A DNA stretch of 64,000 bases, taken from the NCBI GenBank assembly GCA_001801685.1, contig MGYJ01000078.1, positions 62,001 through 126,000 on the forward strand, given 5' to 3'. Made by a program: the position numbers and the translations under genes. The DNA is from Gammaproteobacteria bacterium RIFCSPHIGHO2_12_FULL_63_22 (GTDB lineage: Bacteria; Pseudomonadota; Gammaproteobacteria; Xanthomonadales; Xanthomonadaceae). The notes under the pieces are model-generated. The model made no database searches and was not told the DNA's origin. It saw only the letters and a list, made by a program, of their open reading frames with translations. Positions 63,649 through 64,000 of this stretch are shown here, in pieces. How positions within the stretch are numbered: the first letter of the stretch is position 1; each line of letters opens with the position of its first letter.

Positions 63649-64000
63649 ATGCAGCACATCCGAAACTTTTCAATCATCGCCCACGTCGACCACGGCAAAT
63701 CAACGCTCGCTGACCGGATCATCCAGATCTGCGGCGGCCTCGAGGCCCGGGAAATGGAAGCGCAGGTCCTCGATTCCAATCCGATCGAGCGCGAGCGCGG
63801 CATCACCATCAAGGCCCAGTCGGTCTCCTTGCCCTATACGGCGAAGGACGGCCAGGTCTACCAGCTGAACTTCATCGACACACCCGGCCACGTGGACTTC
63901 AGTTATGAAGTTTCGCGATCGCTCGCTGCCTGCGAAGGCGCGCTGCTGGTGGTGGACGCGGCGCAAGGCGTCGAGGCGCAATCGGTCGCCAACTGCTACA
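63649..64000 (+). CDS. lepA: Elongation factor 4 (N-terminal part)
   Basis: GTPase that acts on stalled or misplaced ribosomes. The first 117 codons are in the window, starting [24 protein letters not shown] with the P-loop AHVDHGKST, the switch [11 protein letters not shown] and the switch [14 protein letters not shown]. It is the typical neighbour of mucD in Xanthomonadales, where lepB and rnc follow. The window ends inside the gene. Confidence 0.96.
   Translation, partial: MQHIRNFSIIAHVDHGKSTLADRIIQICGGLEAREMEAQVLDSNPIERERGITIKAQSVSLPYTAKDGQVYQLNFIDTPGHVDFSYEVSRSLAACEGALLVVDAAQGVEAQSVANCY

Overview
This window is a GC-rich, gene-dense stretch of chromosome from a gammaproteobacterium of the Xanthomonadales (Lysobacterales). 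The evidence is gene content and order: rpmF-fabH-fabD-fabG-acpP-fabF-pabB-mltG-tmk-holB-pilZ, folK-panB-panC-pgi, metG-apbC-dcd and rpoE-rseA-rseB-mucD-lepA, together with a pilZ-type pilus gene, a PIN-PhoH protein and a RluB with a very long basic tail. Genus and species cannot be named from this. There is no prophage, insertion sequence, CRISPR array, integrase or toxin-antitoxin pair, and no gene-free gap over 300 bases. It is core chromosome, and I do not see an undescribed defence or mobile system.

Layout. Bases 1-10,100: end of rpmF, the type II fatty-acid synthesis cluster (fabH, fabD, fabG, acpP, fabF), then a tightly overlapped run pabB-pabC-mltG-tmk-holB and pilZ. 10,100-18,000: short divergent and convergent units (DUF2007 protein with tesB, an AmpD-like amidase, a MOSC-hydrolase-rlmKL chain, a lipid-type methyltransferase, a pirin, a beta-helix-like lipoprotein). 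18,000-27,700, mostly minus strand: rluB-scpB-scpA, a YciO-like protein, and thiD-phoH-gcvR, interrupted by a plus-strand group (YciI-like, BolA, NAD-type isocitrate dehydrogenase) that converges on a Bax-inhibitor-1 protein. 27,700-34,800: dapA with a shortened BamC-like lipoprotein, ferredoxin fdxA, a tRNA-Glu(CUC), then pcnB-folK-panB-panC-pgi.

34,800-43,200: queG opposite nnrD/E-tsaE-amiB-mutL, followed by a DUF1684 lipoprotein and a TraB/GumN protein. 43,200-50,300: an isolated rnfA-like/rnfB pair and metG on the minus strand, then apbC, a DUF2127 protein, dcd and an RDD protein, then a HIT protein and a dienelactone hydrolase. 50,300-59,300: rimO with an ABC exporter, greB with a HerA-like ATPase (DUF853), an MltD-like transglycosylase and a fused beta-oxidation enzyme. 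59,300-64,000: the envelope-stress locus rpoE-rseA-rseB-mucD and the start of lepA.

How the genes work together. The left end makes acyl chains, p-aminobenzoate, dTMP and parts of the replication clamp loader. The middle covers chromosome condensation, ribosome modification and cofactor supply (thiamine, folate, pantothenate, queuosine). The right end covers cell-wall turnover (AmiB, MltD, AmpD, MltG) and sigma-E envelope stress. Two sigma-E-type promoters with the same spacer length, one before rpoE and one before mucD, are the clearest regulatory signal. The most unusual proteins are an RnfA homologue lacking both iron-sulfur cysteines of its family, the RluB tail and the shortened BamC.
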